64,000 bases of DNA from Pseudonocardia sp. (GTDB lineage Bacteria; Actinomycetota; Actinomycetes; Mycobacteriales; Pseudonocardiaceae): NCBI RefSeq assembly GCF_029263155.1, contig NZ_JAJCYB010000044.1, positions 148,593 through 212,592 of the forward strand. The letters are read 5' to 3'. A model generated the notes under the pieces. That model had not been told where the DNA came from. It ran no database searches and saw only the letters and a list, made by a program, of their open reading frames with translations. Of this stretch, positions 17,363 to 27,041 are shown in pieces; within the stretch, counting starts at the first letter, position 1; every line of letters starts with the position of its first letter. Both the position numbers and the translations under genes were made by a program.

Positions 17363-17432
17363 ACCGCACCGGCGTCGTGGTGGCCGCACCGGCGTCCGGA
17401 TGCCGGTGTCGTGCACACGACGCCGGTGCGGT
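17363..17432. terminator. Bidirectional terminator with perfect 17-bp arms
   Basis: ACCGCACCGGCGTCGTG (17363-17379) is perfectly complementary to 17416-17432, and a second GCACCGGC/GCCGGTGT hairpin is nested in the loop. It sits exactly between the convergent CcdA-like and DM13 genes, and the right arm touches the DM13 stop codon. Confidence 0.8.
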
Positions 17433-18004
17433 CAGACCGGCCGCAGCTCCGCCGCCGCGAACGACACGCTGAACCGCTCGCACCAGATGCTCACGCTGGT
17501 GAGCGCGTCGAGGTCCACGTCGGCGGGGATCTCGTAGTTCGAGCTGCCGATGTTGCCCTTCAGCTCGCCCAGGTCGACGTACGCGCCGTCGTCGAAGACG
17601 TACCAGCCGTCCGTGCCCTCGATCACGGGTGCATCGGTGAGCCACACCTTGAGCAGGGGGCCGTCGCTGGTGTCGAGGTCCTCCAGGCGCAGCACCCGCG
17701 ACCCGTCGGCCAGCTCCAGGATCACCACCGATCCGCTGCTGGCGTGCTCGTGGGAGATGAACTCGCCCCGCACCAGCTCCACGGGCCCGGTGGCCACGGG
17801 TTCGGGTTCGGGTTCGGGTTCGGCCACGACCGCAGGCGGGTCGACCGGCGCGGCCGCGACCGGTGCTGCGGCGACGGGCGGCGCCTCGTCCACCGTGCGG
17901 TCGACGAACAGTTTCCAGGGCTGGAACACCGCCAGCGCGACGACGAGCAGCGCGGCGGCGACGGCGAGACCGGCGAGCACCGGGGGGCGACGGAGGATGT
18001 GCAC
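17432..18004 (-). CDS. DM13 domain membrane-anchored protein
   Basis: The 190-residue protein has one N-terminal membrane helix (residues 10-28), an EPEPEPEP linker encoded by GGTTCG-type hexamer repeats (about 17805-17828), and an extracytoplasmic DM13 domain. Typical features of that domain are RGEFISHEHASSGSVVILEL, RLEDLDTSDGPLLKVWL and GNIGSSNYEIP. DM13 domains are predicted electron-transfer or redox domains; a single conserved cysteine (IWCERFSV) lies near the C-terminus. The GTG start follows CAGGAT by 7 nt (leaderless). It faces the redox pair tail to tail. Confidence 0.85.
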   Translation of the reverse strand: MHILRRPPVLAGLAVAAALLVVALAVFQPWKLFVDRTVDEAPPVAAAPVAAAPVDPPAVVAEPEPEPEPVATGPVELVRGEFISHEHASSGSVVILELADGSRVLRLEDLDTSDGPLLKVWLTDAPVIEGTDGWYVFDDGAYVDLGELKGNIGSSNYEIPADVDLDALTSVSIWCERFSVSFAAAELRPV

Positions 18005-18040
18005 GGCGCCGATCCTGCCCGGGAACGGTGGAGGTGTCCC

Positions 18041-18424
18041 TTACGAGTCGGAGACCTGTTGGCCGGGCAGCTCGCCACGTTCCATGCGCAGCGCCACGTC
18101 GCGGCGCAGGAACAGCAGCCCGGCCCACACCAGCACGAAGACCAGGCCCATGATCGCCAGGGCCGGGACGAGGAACCCGCACAGCAGCACCGCGACCTGC
18201 AGCGCGAGCGCGAGCGCGAGCCCCCACGGCCGCCGCTGCAAGCCCGCGGCGACGATCATCGCGACGGCCACCGCCGCGATCACCGCGACGCCCAGCGGTG
18301 TGGCACCGTCGCCGAACTTCGGCAGCACCAGCAGCGCCAGCGCGACGACGATCGACTCCAGGACGAGGGTGGCCGCGAAGACCCCCCGGATGCCCTTCAT
18401 CGGGTCGGGCGCGGGGGCACTCAC
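18041..18424 (-). CDS. DUF4233 membrane protein
   Basis: The 127-residue protein has four hydrophobic segments and begins with DPMKGIRGVFAATLVLESIVV, typical of DUF4233, a small actinobacterial membrane family of unknown function encoded after folC. The ATG overlaps the folC stop by 4 nt, so expression is coupled. The same order valS-folC-DUF4233-ndk is found in Mycobacterium tuberculosis. Confidence 0.88.
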   Translation of the reverse strand: MSAPAPDPMKGIRGVFAATLVLESIVVALALLVLPKFGDGATPLGVAVIAAVAVAMIVAAGLQRRPWGLALALALQVAVLLCGFLVPALAIMGLVFVLVWAGLLFLRRDVALRMERGELPGQQVSDS

Positions 18425-19896
18425 GTGGGTTCCTTACCGAACAGCGTGCGCGTCTCGCCCACCGTGACGACCGACCCGGTGACGACGACGCCGACGCCGG
18501 ACTCGCCGCCCTCCTCGGCCAGCTCCCCCGCCTGCTCCACAGCGGCGGCGAGCACGGGCTCCACGCTGACCCGTTCCGACCCGAAGATCTCGGTGGCCAG
18601 CGCGCCCAGCTCGTCGGCGTCCATCGCCCGGGGCGAGGAGTTGGCCGTGACGACGACCTCGGCCAGCACCGGCTCCAGCTCGGTGAGGATGCCGCGGGCG
18701 TCCTTGTCGGCCATCACGCCGACCACACCCACGAGCCGGGTGAACCGGAACTCGCCGAGCAGCGCGGCCGCCAACGCCCGGGCGCCGTGCGGGTTGTGCG
18801 CGGCGTCGGCGAGCACCGTGGGCACGCCCGGCCCGGCCGCGAGCCGCTCCAGCCGCCCCGGCGACGCCACCCGGGCGAACGCGGCCCGCACCGCGTCGGG
18901 GTCGATCGGCTGCTTCGGGCCCGCCCCGATCAGGGCCTCCACCGCCGCGAGGGCCAGCGCCGCATTGGCCGCCTGGTGCTCGCCGTGCAGCGGCAGGACG
19001 ATGTCGTCGTACATACCCGAGAGCCCGCGCAGCGCGATCCGCTGCCCGCCCACGGCGACCTCGCGCTGCGCCACCCCGAACTCCGCGCCGTCGCGCGCGA
19101 CCTGCGCGTCGACCTCCACGCATCGCTCCAGCAGCACCTCGGCCACCTCGCGGTCCTGGGTGGCGAGCACCGCCACCGAACCGGGCTTGATGATCCCGGC
19201 CTTCTCGCGGGCGATGCCGAGGACGTCGGTGCCCAGGTACTCGGCGTGGTCGAGCCCGATCGGCGTGATCACGGCGACCGTCGCGTCGGCGACGTTCGTG
19301 GCGTCCCAGCGCCCGCCCAGCCCGACCTCGACGATCCCGGCCTCCACCGGCGCGTCGGCGAAGGCCGCGAACCCCATCGCGGTGAGCACCTCGAACTTGG
19401 AGAGCCTGCCCAGCTCGGCGTCGACGATGTCGAGGAACGGCTCGACGTCGCGGTAGACGGCCACGTACCGCTCCGGGGTGATCGGCCGGTTGTCGATGTT
19501 GATCCGCTCGGTGGCCCGCTGCAGGTGCGGGCTGGTGTAGCGGCCGGTGCGCAGGCCGATCTCGGTGAGCAGGGCGTCGACCATCCGCGCCGTGGACGTC
19601 TTGCCGTTGGTGCCGGTCAGGTGCACCACGGGGTATCCGCGGTGCGGCTCGCCGAGCGCGTCGACCAGCGCGGCGATGCGGTCCAGCGAGGGCTCCATGA
19701 CCGTCTCGGGCCAGCGCCGGTCCAGCTCGGCCTCGACGGCCAGGAACTCGGCGAAATCCACCACGCCGGAGGTCTCGGGGATCACCGAGGGCGAGTCGGC
19801 CCCCCGGATGGCGTCGAGAACGTGTGAGATCACCGCCTCCTCGGGGTCGGGGACGTCCCCCTCGCCCTCGGGACGGTCCTCGTGCGGCCCCGTCAC
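18421..19896 (-). CDS. folC: Folylpolyglutamate/dihydrofolate synthase
   Basis: The 491-residue Mur-ligase-family enzyme adds glutamate to dihydropteroate and folates. It has the P-loop [15 protein letters not shown], the [15 protein letters not shown] substrate loop, [23 protein letters not shown] and [12 protein letters not shown] in the C-terminal domain. The GTG start overlaps the valS stop as GTGA; an acidic 30-residue leader precedes conserved sequence. It is the second gene of the valS-folC-DUF4233 operon. Confidence 0.95.
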   Translation of the reverse strand: MTGPHEDRPEGEGDVPDPEEAVISHVLDAIRGADSPSVIPETSGVVDFAEFLAVEAELDRRWPETVMEPSLDRIAALVDALGEPHRGYPVVHLTGTNGKTSTARMVDALLTEIGLRTGRYTSPHLQRATERINIDNRPITPERYVAVYRDVEPFLDIVDAELGRLSKFEVLTAMGFAAFADAPVEAGIVEVGLGGRWDATNVADATVAVITPIGLDHAEYLGTDVLGIAREKAGIIKPGSVAVLATQDREVAEVLLERCVEVDAQVARDGAEFGVAQREVAVGGQRIALRGLSGMYDDIVLPLHGEHQAANAALALAAVEALIGAGPKQPIDPDAVRAAFARVASPGRLERLAAGPGVPTVLADAAHNPHGARALAAALLGEFRFTRLVGVVGVMADKDARGILTELEPVLAEVVVTANSSPRAMDADELGALATEIFGSERVSVEPVLAAAVEQAGELAEEGGESGVGVVVTGSVVTVGETRTLFGKEPT

Positions 19897-22514
19897 GACG
19901 ACGGCAGGGCGGCGAGGCGTGCCGTGACCCGCTCGATGTCGGCCACCGCGGTGGCGCGCCGCGCGCGGATCCCGTCGACGACGGCGGCGGGTGCGTTGTC
20001 GACGAACTTCGGGTTGCCCAGCTTCTTGTCGGCGGCGTCGAGCTCCTTCTGCGCGGCCGCGAGGTCGCGGCCCAGGCGCGCCCGCTCGGCGGCCACGTCG
20101 ATGGCACCGGACGTGTCGAGCTCGACGTGCACCGTGGCGGACCCCAGTGCCACCTCGACCGTGGCCGTGGCGGCGAAGTCGTCGCCGGGCGCGTCGAGAC
20201 GCACCAGCGACGCGACGGCGGCACGGTGCGCCCCCAGCCCGGCCTCGTCGAGCCCGACCAGGCGCGCCGCGACGCGCCGGGCGTCGGGCACCCGCTGCTC
20301 GGTGCGGAAGCGCCGCACCTCGGTGGCCAGCTTCTGCAGCGCCACGATCCGGGCCGCGGCGCCGTCGTCGACGGGGCGGCCCGCGTCGACCGGCCACGGC
20401 GCGACCACGATCGACTCGCTCCCGGTCAACGGCTGCCACAGTGCCTCGGTGATGAACGGCATCACCGGGTGCAGCAGCCGCAGCAGCGCGTCGAGGACGT
20501 GGCCGAGCACCGCCCGCGTGCCGTCGGCGGTGGCCTCGTCGGCGAGCTGGGGCTTGGCCAGCTCCAGGTACCAGGCGCAGAACTCGTCCCAGGTGAAGTG
20601 GTAGAGCGCCTCGGTGGCCTTGGCGAACTGGTAGTCCTCCAGCAGCGCGTCGACCTGCTCCCGCACCTGCCCGAGCCGGCCGAGGATCCAGGCGTCGGCG
20701 TCGGTCGGCGAGGTGGGCAGCGGCAGGGCCGGCGAGGCGTGGTTGGCCAGCGCGAGGCGCGTGGCGTTCCACAGCTTGGTGCCGAAGCTGCGCGCGGCGA
20801 GCACGGCGTCGTCGCCGATGGGCATGTCCGTGCCCGGGTTGGCCCCGCGGGCCAGCGCGAACCGCACCGCGTCGGTGCCGTAGGCGTCCATCCACGCCAG
20901 CGGGTCGACGGTGTTGCCGGCCGACTTGGACATCTTCCTGCCGTGCGCGTCGCGCACCATGCCGTGCAGGGCGATCGTGTCGAAGGGCCGCTCGCCGTCC
21001 ATCGCGTAGTGGCCCATCATCATCATCCGGGCGACCCAGAAGAAGAGGATGTCGTAGCCGGTGACCAGCACCGACGTGGGATAGAACTTCTCCAGGTCCG
21101 GGGTCTTGTCGGGCCAGCCGAGCGTGGAGAACGGCCACAGCCCCGAGGAGAACCACGTGTCGAGGACGTCGGGGTCCTGCGTGTACCCGGCGGGCGGCTC
21201 CTCGTCGGGGCCGACGCAGACGATCTCGCCGTCGGGCCCGTACCAGACCGGGATGCGGTGGCCCCACCAGAGCTGGCGGGAGATGCACCAGTCGTGCATG
21301 TTGTCGACCCAGGCGAACCAGCGGGACTCCATCTCCGGCGGGTGGACCGTGACCGACCCGTTGCGGACGGCGTCGCCCGCGACCTGCGCCAGCGGCCCGA
21401 CCTTGACGAACCACTGCAGGCTCAGCCGGGGCTCGATCGGCTCCTTGCTCCCGCGCGAGGAGTGCCCGACGCTGTGCAGGTAGGGCCGCTTCTCCGCGAC
21501 GATCCGGCCCTGCGCGGCCAGCGCCTCGCGGACCTTCACGCGCGCGGTGAACCGGTCCATGCCGTCGAACTCGGTGCCCGTGCCCGCGATGCGCCCGGAC
21601 TCGTCCATGATCGAGGGCATCGGCAGGTCGTGGCGGCGGCCGATCTCGAAGTCGTTGGGGTCGTGGGCCGGGGTGACCTTGACCGCGCCGGTGCCGAACG
21701 CCGGGTCCACGTGCTCGTCGGCCACGACCCGGATCATGCGCCCGACCAGCGGCAGCTCGATCTCGCGGCCGACCAGGTGGGCGTAGCGCTCGTCGTCGGG
21801 ATGCACGGCCACCGCGGTGTCGCCGAGCATCGTCTCGACGCGGGTGGTGGCCACGACCATCGCGTCGTCGCCGTCCCCGTAGCGGATGGAGACCAGCTCG
21901 CCGGCGACCTCGACGTGGTCGACCTCGACGTCGGAGAGCACGCTGCGCATCTCCGGGCTCCAGTTGACCATCCGCTCCGCGCGGTAGATGAGGCCCTCGT
22001 CGTAGAGCCTCTTGAAGATCGTGAGGACCGCGCGGTTGGACCGGGCGTCCATCGTGAACCGCTCGCGGCTCCAGTCGCAGCTCTCGCCGAGGCGCCGCAT
22101 CTGGGCGAGGATCGCGCCCCCGTGCTCGGCCTTCCACTCCCAGGTGCGCTCGATGAACGCATCGCGGCCCAGCTCACGGCGGCTGGTGCCCTCCTCGGCC
22201 AGCGCCTTCTCGACCAGCGCGTGGACCGCGATCGACGCGTGGTCCATGCCGGGCAGGTAGAGCGTCTCGTAGCCCTGCATCCGCCTGCGCCGGACCAGGA
22301 CGTCGATCAGCGTGTGCTCGAAGGCGTGCCCGATGTGCAGGCTGCCGGTGACGTTGGGCGGCGGGATGACGATGCAGAACGGCGGCTTGTCGGAGGTGGC
22401 GTCCGCGGTGAAGTAACCGGCGTCGACCCAGCCCTGGTACATGCTCGCCTCTACCTCGCCCGGACTCCACTGGGCGGGCAGGTCGGCAGTACGGGGAGGA
22501 AGGGTGTCGGTCAC
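19893..22514 (-). CDS. valS: Valyl-tRNA synthetase
   Basis: The 873-residue class I synthetase contains the HIGH-type motif GSLHIGHAF, the zinc/editing-domain region [18 protein letters not shown], the KMSKS motif [10 protein letters not shown] and a C-terminal coiled-coil arm ([19 protein letters not shown]). It charges tRNA-Val and edits threonine. TAGACT 7 nt before GTG 22514 suggests a leaderless start; a GTG at 22535 is also in frame. It heads the folC operon. Confidence 0.97.
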   Translation of the reverse strand: MTDTLPPRTADLPAQWSPGEVEASMYQGWVDAGYFTADATSDKPPFCIVIPPPNVTGSLHIGHAFEHTLIDVLVRRRRMQGYETLYLPGMDHASIAVHALVEKALAEEGTSRRELGRDAFIERTWEWKAEHGGAILAQMRRLGESCDWSRERFTMDARSNRAVLTIFKRLYDEGLIYRAERMVNWSPEMRSVLSDVEVDHVEVAGELVSIRYGDGDDAMVVATTRVETMLGDTAVAVHPDDERYAHLVGREIELPLVGRMIRVVADEHVDPAFGTGAVKVTPAHDPNDFEIGRRHDLPMPSIMDESGRIAGTGTEFDGMDRFTARVKVREALAAQGRIVAEKRPYLHSVGHSSRGSKEPIEPRLSLQWFVKVGPLAQVAGDAVRNGSVTVHPPEMESRWFAWVDNMHDWCISRQLWWGHRIPVWYGPDGEIVCVGPDEEPPAGYTQDPDVLDTWFSSGLWPFSTLGWPDKTPDLEKFYPTSVLVTGYDILFFWVARMMMMGHYAMDGERPFDTIALHGMVRDAHGRKMSKSAGNTVDPLAWMDAYGTDAVRFALARGANPGTDMPIGDDAVLAARSFGTKLWNATRLALANHASPALPLPTSPTDADAWILGRLGQVREQVDALLEDYQFAKATEALYHFTWDEFCAWYLELAKPQLADEATADGTRAVLGHVLDALLRLLHPVMPFITEALWQPLTGSESIVVAPWPVDAGRPVDDGAAARIVALQKLATEVRRFRTEQRVPDARRVAARLVGLDEAGLGAHRAAVASLVRLDAPGDDFAATATVEVALGSATVHVELDTSGAIDVAAERARLGRDLAAAQKELDAADKKLGNPKFVDNAPAAVVDGIRARRATAVADIERVTARLAALPSS

Positions 22515-22550
22515 CCTGCCAAGTCTACGAGCCACCCCCGACAGGGTTTC

Positions 22551-23981
22551 CTAGAGGACCAGGCTGACGGTGAACGCCAGCGCGAAACCGACCAGCCCGA
22601 TCAACGTCTCCATCACCGTCCAGGTCTTCAGCGTGGTCTTCACGTCCATCTCCAGGAACCGCCCGACGAGCCAGAACCCGGAGTCGTTGACGTGGCTGAG
22701 CACCGTGGAGCCGCAGGCGATCGCGATGACGATCAGCGCGATCTGCAGCGGGGAGAGCCCCTGCGCGCCGACGACGGGCGCGATGAGACCGGCGGTGGTG
22801 GTCAGTGCGACCGTGGCCGAGCCCTGCGCGACCCGCAGCGCGGTGGCGATCAGGAACGCGGCCACGATCGCCGGCAGCCCGATGTCGGACAGGCTCCCGG
22901 CCAGCGCGTCGCCGATGCCGCTGGTGCGCAGCACGCCGCCGAACGCACCACCGGCGCCGGTGATCAGGATGATGGCGCAGACCGGGCCGAGCGAGGAGTT
23001 GACGATCTTCTCGACCTCGGCGCGGCTGAATCGCTCGCGGCCCAGCACGTACATCGCCACCAGCACGGTGATCAGCAGCGCGACGGGGGTCTGGCCGAGC
23101 AGCCGCAGCGCGCCGACCGTGGCCGCGTCCCCGTCGACCACCCCGGCCGTGGCCAGCGTGTTCAGCCCGGTGTTGAGCAGGATGAGCACCAGCGGGAGCA
23201 GCAGCAGGCTCAGCACGGTGCCGAACTTCGGCGCGGTGCGCTGCCCGGTCCGTGTCAGGGTGCTCCCGCCGCCGCCGTCGCCATCCTCGTCGGAGAGCAG
23301 GCTCGGCACGGGCACGTCGACCCGCCGCCCGATCCAGCGACCGAACAGGTAGGAGGCGATGTACCAGGTGGGCAGCCCGATCAGCAGGCCGACGACGAGA
23401 ACCAGACCCAGGTCGGTGCCCAGCCCGAGGATCTCCGAGGCCCCGACCGGACCGGGGTGCGGCGGCACGAACGCGTGCATCACCGCGAAGGCGCCGGCCG
23501 AGGGCAATGCGTAGATCAGCACCGAACCGCCGAACTGCCGGGCGACGCTGAAGATCAGCGGCAGGAACACCACGAACCCCGCATCGAAGAAGATCGGGAA
23601 GCCGAACAGCAGCGAGGCGACGCCCAGCGCGAGCGGGGCATGCCGCTCGCCGAACCGGTTGACCAGCGTGTCGGCCAGCACCTGGGCACCGCCGGTCACC
23701 TCCAGCAGCTTTCCGATCATCGCCCCGAGCCCGACCAGCAGCGCGACGCTGGCCAGCGTCGTGCCGAAGCCCGCGAGCAGCGTCGGCACGGCGTCGGCCA
23801 CCGGGATACCCGCGACCAGCGCGGTGAGCAGGCTGACCAGGATCAGGGCGACGAAGGCGTGCAGCCGCAGCGCCATGATCAGCACCAGCAGCAGGGCGAC
23901 GGCGCCGACGGCGATGAGCAGCAGGGGCCCGGTGCCGTACACGGGCACGAACTCGTCCTGGGCGAGCACGGTGGTGATCAT
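22551..23981 (-). CDS. gntT: GntP family gluconate permease
   Basis: The 476-residue transporter has twelve or more membrane helices and the family motifs GKLLEVTGGAQVLADTLVNR, FGFPIFFDAGFVVFLPL and HAFVPPHPGPVGASEILG. GntP proteins import gluconate and related hexonates by proton symport. The ATG overlaps the gntK stop by 4 nt, so kinase and permease are made together. The substrate assignment rests on this partnership. Confidence 0.92.
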   Translation of the reverse strand: MITTVLAQDEFVPVYGTGPLLLIAVGAVALLLVLIMALRLHAFVALILVSLLTALVAGIPVADAVPTLLAGFGTTLASVALLVGLGAMIGKLLEVTGGAQVLADTLVNRFGERHAPLALGVASLLFGFPIFFDAGFVVFLPLIFSVARQFGGSVLIYALPSAGAFAVMHAFVPPHPGPVGASEILGLGTDLGLVLVVGLLIGLPTWYIASYLFGRWIGRRVDVPVPSLLSDEDGDGGGGSTLTRTGQRTAPKFGTVLSLLLLPLVLILLNTGLNTLATAGVVDGDAATVGALRLLGQTPVALLITVLVAMYVLGRERFSRAEVEKIVNSSLGPVCAIILITGAGGAFGGVLRTSGIGDALAGSLSDIGLPAIVAAFLIATALRVAQGSATVALTTTAGLIAPVVGAQGLSPLQIALIVIAIACGSTVLSHVNDSGFWLVGRFLEMDVKTTLKTWTVMETLIGLVGFALAFTVSLVL

Positions 23982-24505
23982 GGCTTGCCTCCGGCGGCGG
24001 TGGCGGCGAGGTAGCCGTCGACGAGGTCGTCGACGGGGCGGTCGAGGTCGAGGGTGAGGCCGTGCTCGTCGGCGCCCAACGGTTCGAGCGTCGCGAACTG
24101 GGAGTCGACGAGGCTGGCGGGCATGAAGTGCCCGGGCCGCCCGGCCACGCGGCGGGCGATCACCTCGGGACTCCCGTGCAGGTGCACGAACAGCTGGGTG
24201 GGTGCGGCGGCGCGCAGCACGTCGCGGTAGCTGCGTCGCAGGGCCGAGCAGCTGACGACGCCGCCGCCCGCGGCGTGCGCGGCGAGCCACTCGCCGATGC
24301 GGTGCAGCCACGGGAGCCGGTCGTCGTCGGTGAGCGGGACACCGGCCGACATCTTCTCGACGTTCTCGGCCGGGTGGAAGTCGTCGGCGTCGGCGTACCG
24401 CACGCGCAGGCGCTGGGCGAGCGCGGCGCCGACGGTGGTCTTGCCCGAGCCGGACACTCCCATGACGGTGAGCAGCGGCGGATCGGGTACGGGATGGATG
24501 GGCAT
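23978..24505 (-). CDS. gntK: Gluconokinase
   Basis: The 175-residue enzyme phosphorylates gluconate to 6-phosphogluconate. It has Walker A GVSGSGKTTVG, the substrate segment ADDFHPAENVEKMSAGVPLTDDDR, CSALRRSYRD and GRPGHFMPASLVDSQF, all hallmarks of the GntK family. The ATG at 24505 has GAGGAGG 6 nt upstream, which rules out the longer in-frame start. It is the promoter-proximal gene of gntKT and is transcribed divergently from a GntR regulator, which likely controls both. Confidence 0.95.
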   Translation of the reverse strand: MPIHPVPDPPLLTVMGVSGSGKTTVGAALAQRLRVRYADADDFHPAENVEKMSAGVPLTDDDRLPWLHRIGEWLAAHAAGGGVVSCSALRRSYRDVLRAAAPTQLFVHLHGSPEVIARRVAGRPGHFMPASLVDSQFATLEPLGADEHGLTLDLDRPVDDLVDGYLAATAAGGKP

Positions 24506-24540
24506 CGTTGCCTCCTCGGGACGATGCTCAGCATCCACTT

Positions 24541-24600
24541 TAAATACTATTTATGCAATACTGTATCGATTCACATCGTATTTATGTACACAGGGCGCCC
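24541..24600. promoter_or_regulatory. AT-rich divergent promoter/operator of the gluconate locus
   Basis: This is one of the few AT-rich stretches in the window. It holds two direct copies of TATTTATG (24548-24555 and 24579-24586), 31 bp apart, about three helical turns, between gntK and the GntR gene. They are candidate operator half-sites. CATCAT, 7 nt before the regulator ATG, could be its -10. Confidence 0.55.
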
Positions 24601-24621
24601 AAAGGTGACATCATTCGGCGC

Positions 24622-25323
24622 ATGACCACCGGTTTGCACGCCGACCTCCTCGACCGACTCGGCCTGCTGGTCGCCTCCGGCGAGCTCGCCGAAGGCGCGG
24701 TGCTCCGCGCCGAGGAGATGGAGGCCCACTTCGGCGTGTCCCGCACCGTCGTCCGCGAGGCCGTGCGCGTGCTGGAGTCGATGGGCATGGTCGCCAGCAA
24801 GCGGCGCGTCGGCACGACGGTCGCGCCGATCACGGCCTGGAACGTCTTCGACCCCATGGTCATCCGCTGGCGCCTCGCCGGACCGGGCCGCGACTCCCAG
24901 CTGCGGTCGCTCTCGGAGCTGCGGGCCGGGTTCGAGCCGATGGCCGCCGCGTACGCCGCGCAGCGCGCCACCGGCGAGCAGTGCGGGCTCCTGACCGGTG
25001 CCGTCATGGACATGGCGGTCCATGGCCGCTCGGGTGACCTGCAGGCCTACCTCGCCGCCGACGTCGTGTTCCACCGCACGCTGCTCGCCGCCACCGGCAA
25101 CGAGATGCTCGCCGCGCTGGCCGACGTCGTCGCCGAGGTCCTCGCCGGACGCACCCACCACGGCCTCATGCCCGCCACGCCCGAACCCGCCGCGATCCGG
25201 CTGCACGCCGACGTGGCCCAGGCGGTGCAGTCCGGCGACGCCCCCGCCGCCCGCCGGGCGATGGAGGCGATCATCTCCGAGGCCGCGGACGCGATGCTGG
25301 ACGGCGACCCACACCCCCGCTGA
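24622..25323 (+). CDS. GntR/FadR family transcriptional regulator of gluconate genes
   Basis: The 233-residue protein has an N-terminal winged helix (LRAEEMEAHFGVSRTVVREAVRVLESMGMVASKRRVGT) and a C-terminal all-helical FCD ligand domain (ELRAGFEPMAAAYAA, VFHRTLLAATGNEML, HADVAQAVQSGDAPAARRAME). FCD regulators bind sugar acids and other carboxylates. Its divergent position next to gntKT points to gluconate or 6-phosphogluconate as effector. The start at 24622 excludes 23 implausible codons upstream. Confidence 0.9.
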   Translation: MTTGLHADLLDRLGLLVASGELAEGAVLRAEEMEAHFGVSRTVVREAVRVLESMGMVASKRRVGTTVAPITAWNVFDPMVIRWRLAGPGRDSQLRSLSELRAGFEPMAAAYAAQRATGEQCGLLTGAVMDMAVHGRSGDLQAYLAADVVFHRTLLAATGNEMLAALADVVAEVLAGRTHHGLMPATPEPAAIRLHADVAQAVQSGDAPAARRAMEAIISEAADAMLDGDPHPR

Positions 25324-25373
25324 CGGCCGCCCGTGCCGGGTTCGGGTGGGCGCGTCCTTGCGCAGGCCGCCTC

Positions 25374-25456
25374 TCGCGCGCCGAACCGCGTCTCGCGCGC
25401 CACCGGCAGCGCGCGAGGCTCCGTTCCGCACGCGAGACACCAACCGGCGCGCGAAA
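25374..25456. repeat. TCGCGCGCC repeat cluster (small copy)
   Basis: TCGCGCGCC occurs at 25374-25382 and 25393-25401 (19-bp period), followed by inverted GCGCGCGAGG near 25408 and GGCGCGCGAAA near 25446. The cluster separates the convergent GntR and C39-like genes. The same unit forms a larger array at 43.9-44.1 kb. It may act as a bidirectional terminator. Confidence 0.7.
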
Positions 25457-25466
25457 CCCCCGGGGG

Positions 25467-26216
25467 TCAGCTGGGGAGCAGGGCGGCGTGCAGGCGGTCG
25501 AAGCCGAGGACCTGGCGCAGTGCGCGGCGGCGCAGCAGGTCCAGATCCAGCACGCGGACCTGACCGCTCGTGGGTTCGTACACCGTCCAGCCGTCCTCGT
25601 GGGCTCCGAGCGCCATCACGTAGTGCCGGGGCACGACCGTGCCGACCAGCAGCGGTACCGGCCGTCCGACCTTGAGCGCCACCCCGACCGCCCCGATCAG
25701 GGCGGAGACGTCACGGGCGTCGGCGTCGTCGACCAGTCGCACGCGGTACGGCCCGGCGGACGGGACGTTGCGGCGCAGCCAGGTGACCATGCCCCACGGC
25801 GGCGTGCCCAGCGCCCGGGGCCAGAACCGCGCCGACTCGCGGTGGATCTGCTTCTGCCGCGCGTCGTAGCGCACCCCGAACCCGGCGCTGACGCCCGCTG
25901 CGGGCGCCGTCGCGATCCCGTACGACCCGCCCACCGCCGCCCGGTCGTCGGTGCCACCACCGTCCGGCCCGTCGAGGCGCCGGATCTCCGCCGGATCCGC
26001 CCAGGCCGCGAGCGCGACGAGCACCGCGCTGCCGCAGGTGGTGCCGTCGACCTGGTCGAGCTTCACCCCGGCCCGGCGTTGGTCACCGATCCGGTCGCTC
26101 AGCAGCGGGTTGCGCCCGGCGGCCAGCGGGCGCACCGCCGACACCGGCACCGCGGCCGGCCGCCAGGACCGGACGAGCCCCTGCACCCGACGCGCCCACC
26201 CGCAGACCGTCCGCAT
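25467..26216 (-). CDS. Papain/C39-like cysteine-protease-fold protein
   Basis: The 249-residue protein is not a family I can name with certainty. Residues 56-70, VDGTTCGSAVLVALA, look like the catalytic cysteine helix of papain-like or C39 peptidases, and VVPRHYVMALGAHEDGWTVYEPTSG (near residue 198) supplies a histidine and downstream Asn/Glu context. A catalytic dyad is thus visible, but there is no ABC transporter or precursor peptide nearby. The N-terminus (WARRVQGLVRSW) is amphipathic rather than a clear signal. GGAGGGAGA upstream supports ATG 26216. A structural or toxin-like role is possible. Confidence 0.6.
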   Translation of the reverse strand: MRTVCGWARRVQGLVRSWRPAAVPVSAVRPLAAGRNPLLSDRIGDQRRAGVKLDQVDGTTCGSAVLVALAAWADPAEIRRLDGPDGGGTDDRAAVGGSYGIATAPAAGVSAGFGVRYDARQKQIHRESARFWPRALGTPPWGMVTWLRRNVPSAGPYRVRLVDDADARDVSALIGAVGVALKVGRPVPLLVGTVVPRHYVMALGAHEDGWTVYEPTSGQVRVLDLDLLRRRALRQVLGFDRLHAALLPS

Positions 26217-26493
26217 CGCCCGTCTCCCTCCGACACCCACTCCGGACCCAACAGTAAACGACAGCCGGGGCGTCGCGCGCGGCTCCGACCGACGACGCCG
26301 GGTGGTCGCCGGCACCGCGCCCACCGCGCCGAGGACCGACCCGATCGCCGGTCGCGGACCCCCGGTGACGCGCACCCTCCGGCCGTGCGCGTATGTCGGG
26401 ACGTGCGCGGGTGACCGGAAGGTACGCGGCGGGCACCAGACCGCCCGGGGTCTCCGGCACGGGCACCCGGGTGTCGTTCCCTATGCTCACCAG

Positions 26494-26916
26494 ATGGCTG
26501 AGCTGACTGCCGAGGTACGCACCTTCCTGTCCGAGGGCACCCGCACCGGCAAGCTGGGCTTCGTCGCCGCCGACGGTCGCCCGCTGGTGGCGCCGATCTG
26601 GTTCGTCGTCGACGGCGACGACCTGCTGTTCAACACCGGCCGCGACACCGCCAAGGGCCGGGCGATCGCGCGCGACCCGCGCCTGGTGCTCTGCGTCGAC
26701 TCCGAGGTGCCGCCGTTCGGGTTCGTGCAGATCCAGGGAGTGGCGTCGACCTCGGAGGAGCCCGCCGAGCTGGTCCGGTCGGCCACCGAGATCGGCGGGC
26801 GCTACATGGGCGCCGAGCGCGCCGAGGAGTTCGGGCGGCGCAACGGCGTGCCCGGCGAGCTGCTGGTCCGCCTGACGCCCACGAAGGTGATCGCCCAGCT
26901 CGACATGACCGGCTGA
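26494..26916 (+). CDS. PPOX-class (F420-type) split beta-barrel oxidoreductase
   Basis: The 140-residue protein has the pyridoxamine-oxidase-like fold: GKLGFVAADGRPLVAPIWFVVDGDDLLFNTGRDTAKGRAIARDPRL, and a C-terminal RLTPTKVIAQLDMTG. The family in actinobacteria uses F420 or flavin; members reduce biliverdin or other small molecules. TATGCT lies 6 nt before the ATG (leaderless). It is a single-gene unit divergent from the C39-like gene. Confidence 0.82.
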   Translation: MAELTAEVRTFLSEGTRTGKLGFVAADGRPLVAPIWFVVDGDDLLFNTGRDTAKGRAIARDPRLVLCVDSEVPPFGFVQIQGVASTSEEPAELVRSATEIGGRYMGAERAEEFGRRNGVPGELLVRLTPTKVIAQLDMTG

Positions 26917-27041
26917 CCCGGCGGCATCGCCGGCTCTCCCCCGGGGTCCTCCCGCTCCGCCGCGGGCGGCAGCGACGAGCAGCGCGCGCGACGAGACGAT
27001 GGCGGTCGTGCGCGCAACCGGGCCCGGCCGTCGAACAGGTG

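Noticed and set aside
19824..24014. A 1396-codon plus-strand frame over valS and gntT
   Set aside because: It is antisense to two complete conserved genes. No conserved domain is visible.
26981..27015. Terminator between the PPOX and DUF6457 genes
   Set aside because: GCGCGCGACGA/TCGTGCGCGC pairing needs a bulge and a large loop; too weak to list beside the perfect stems elsewhere.
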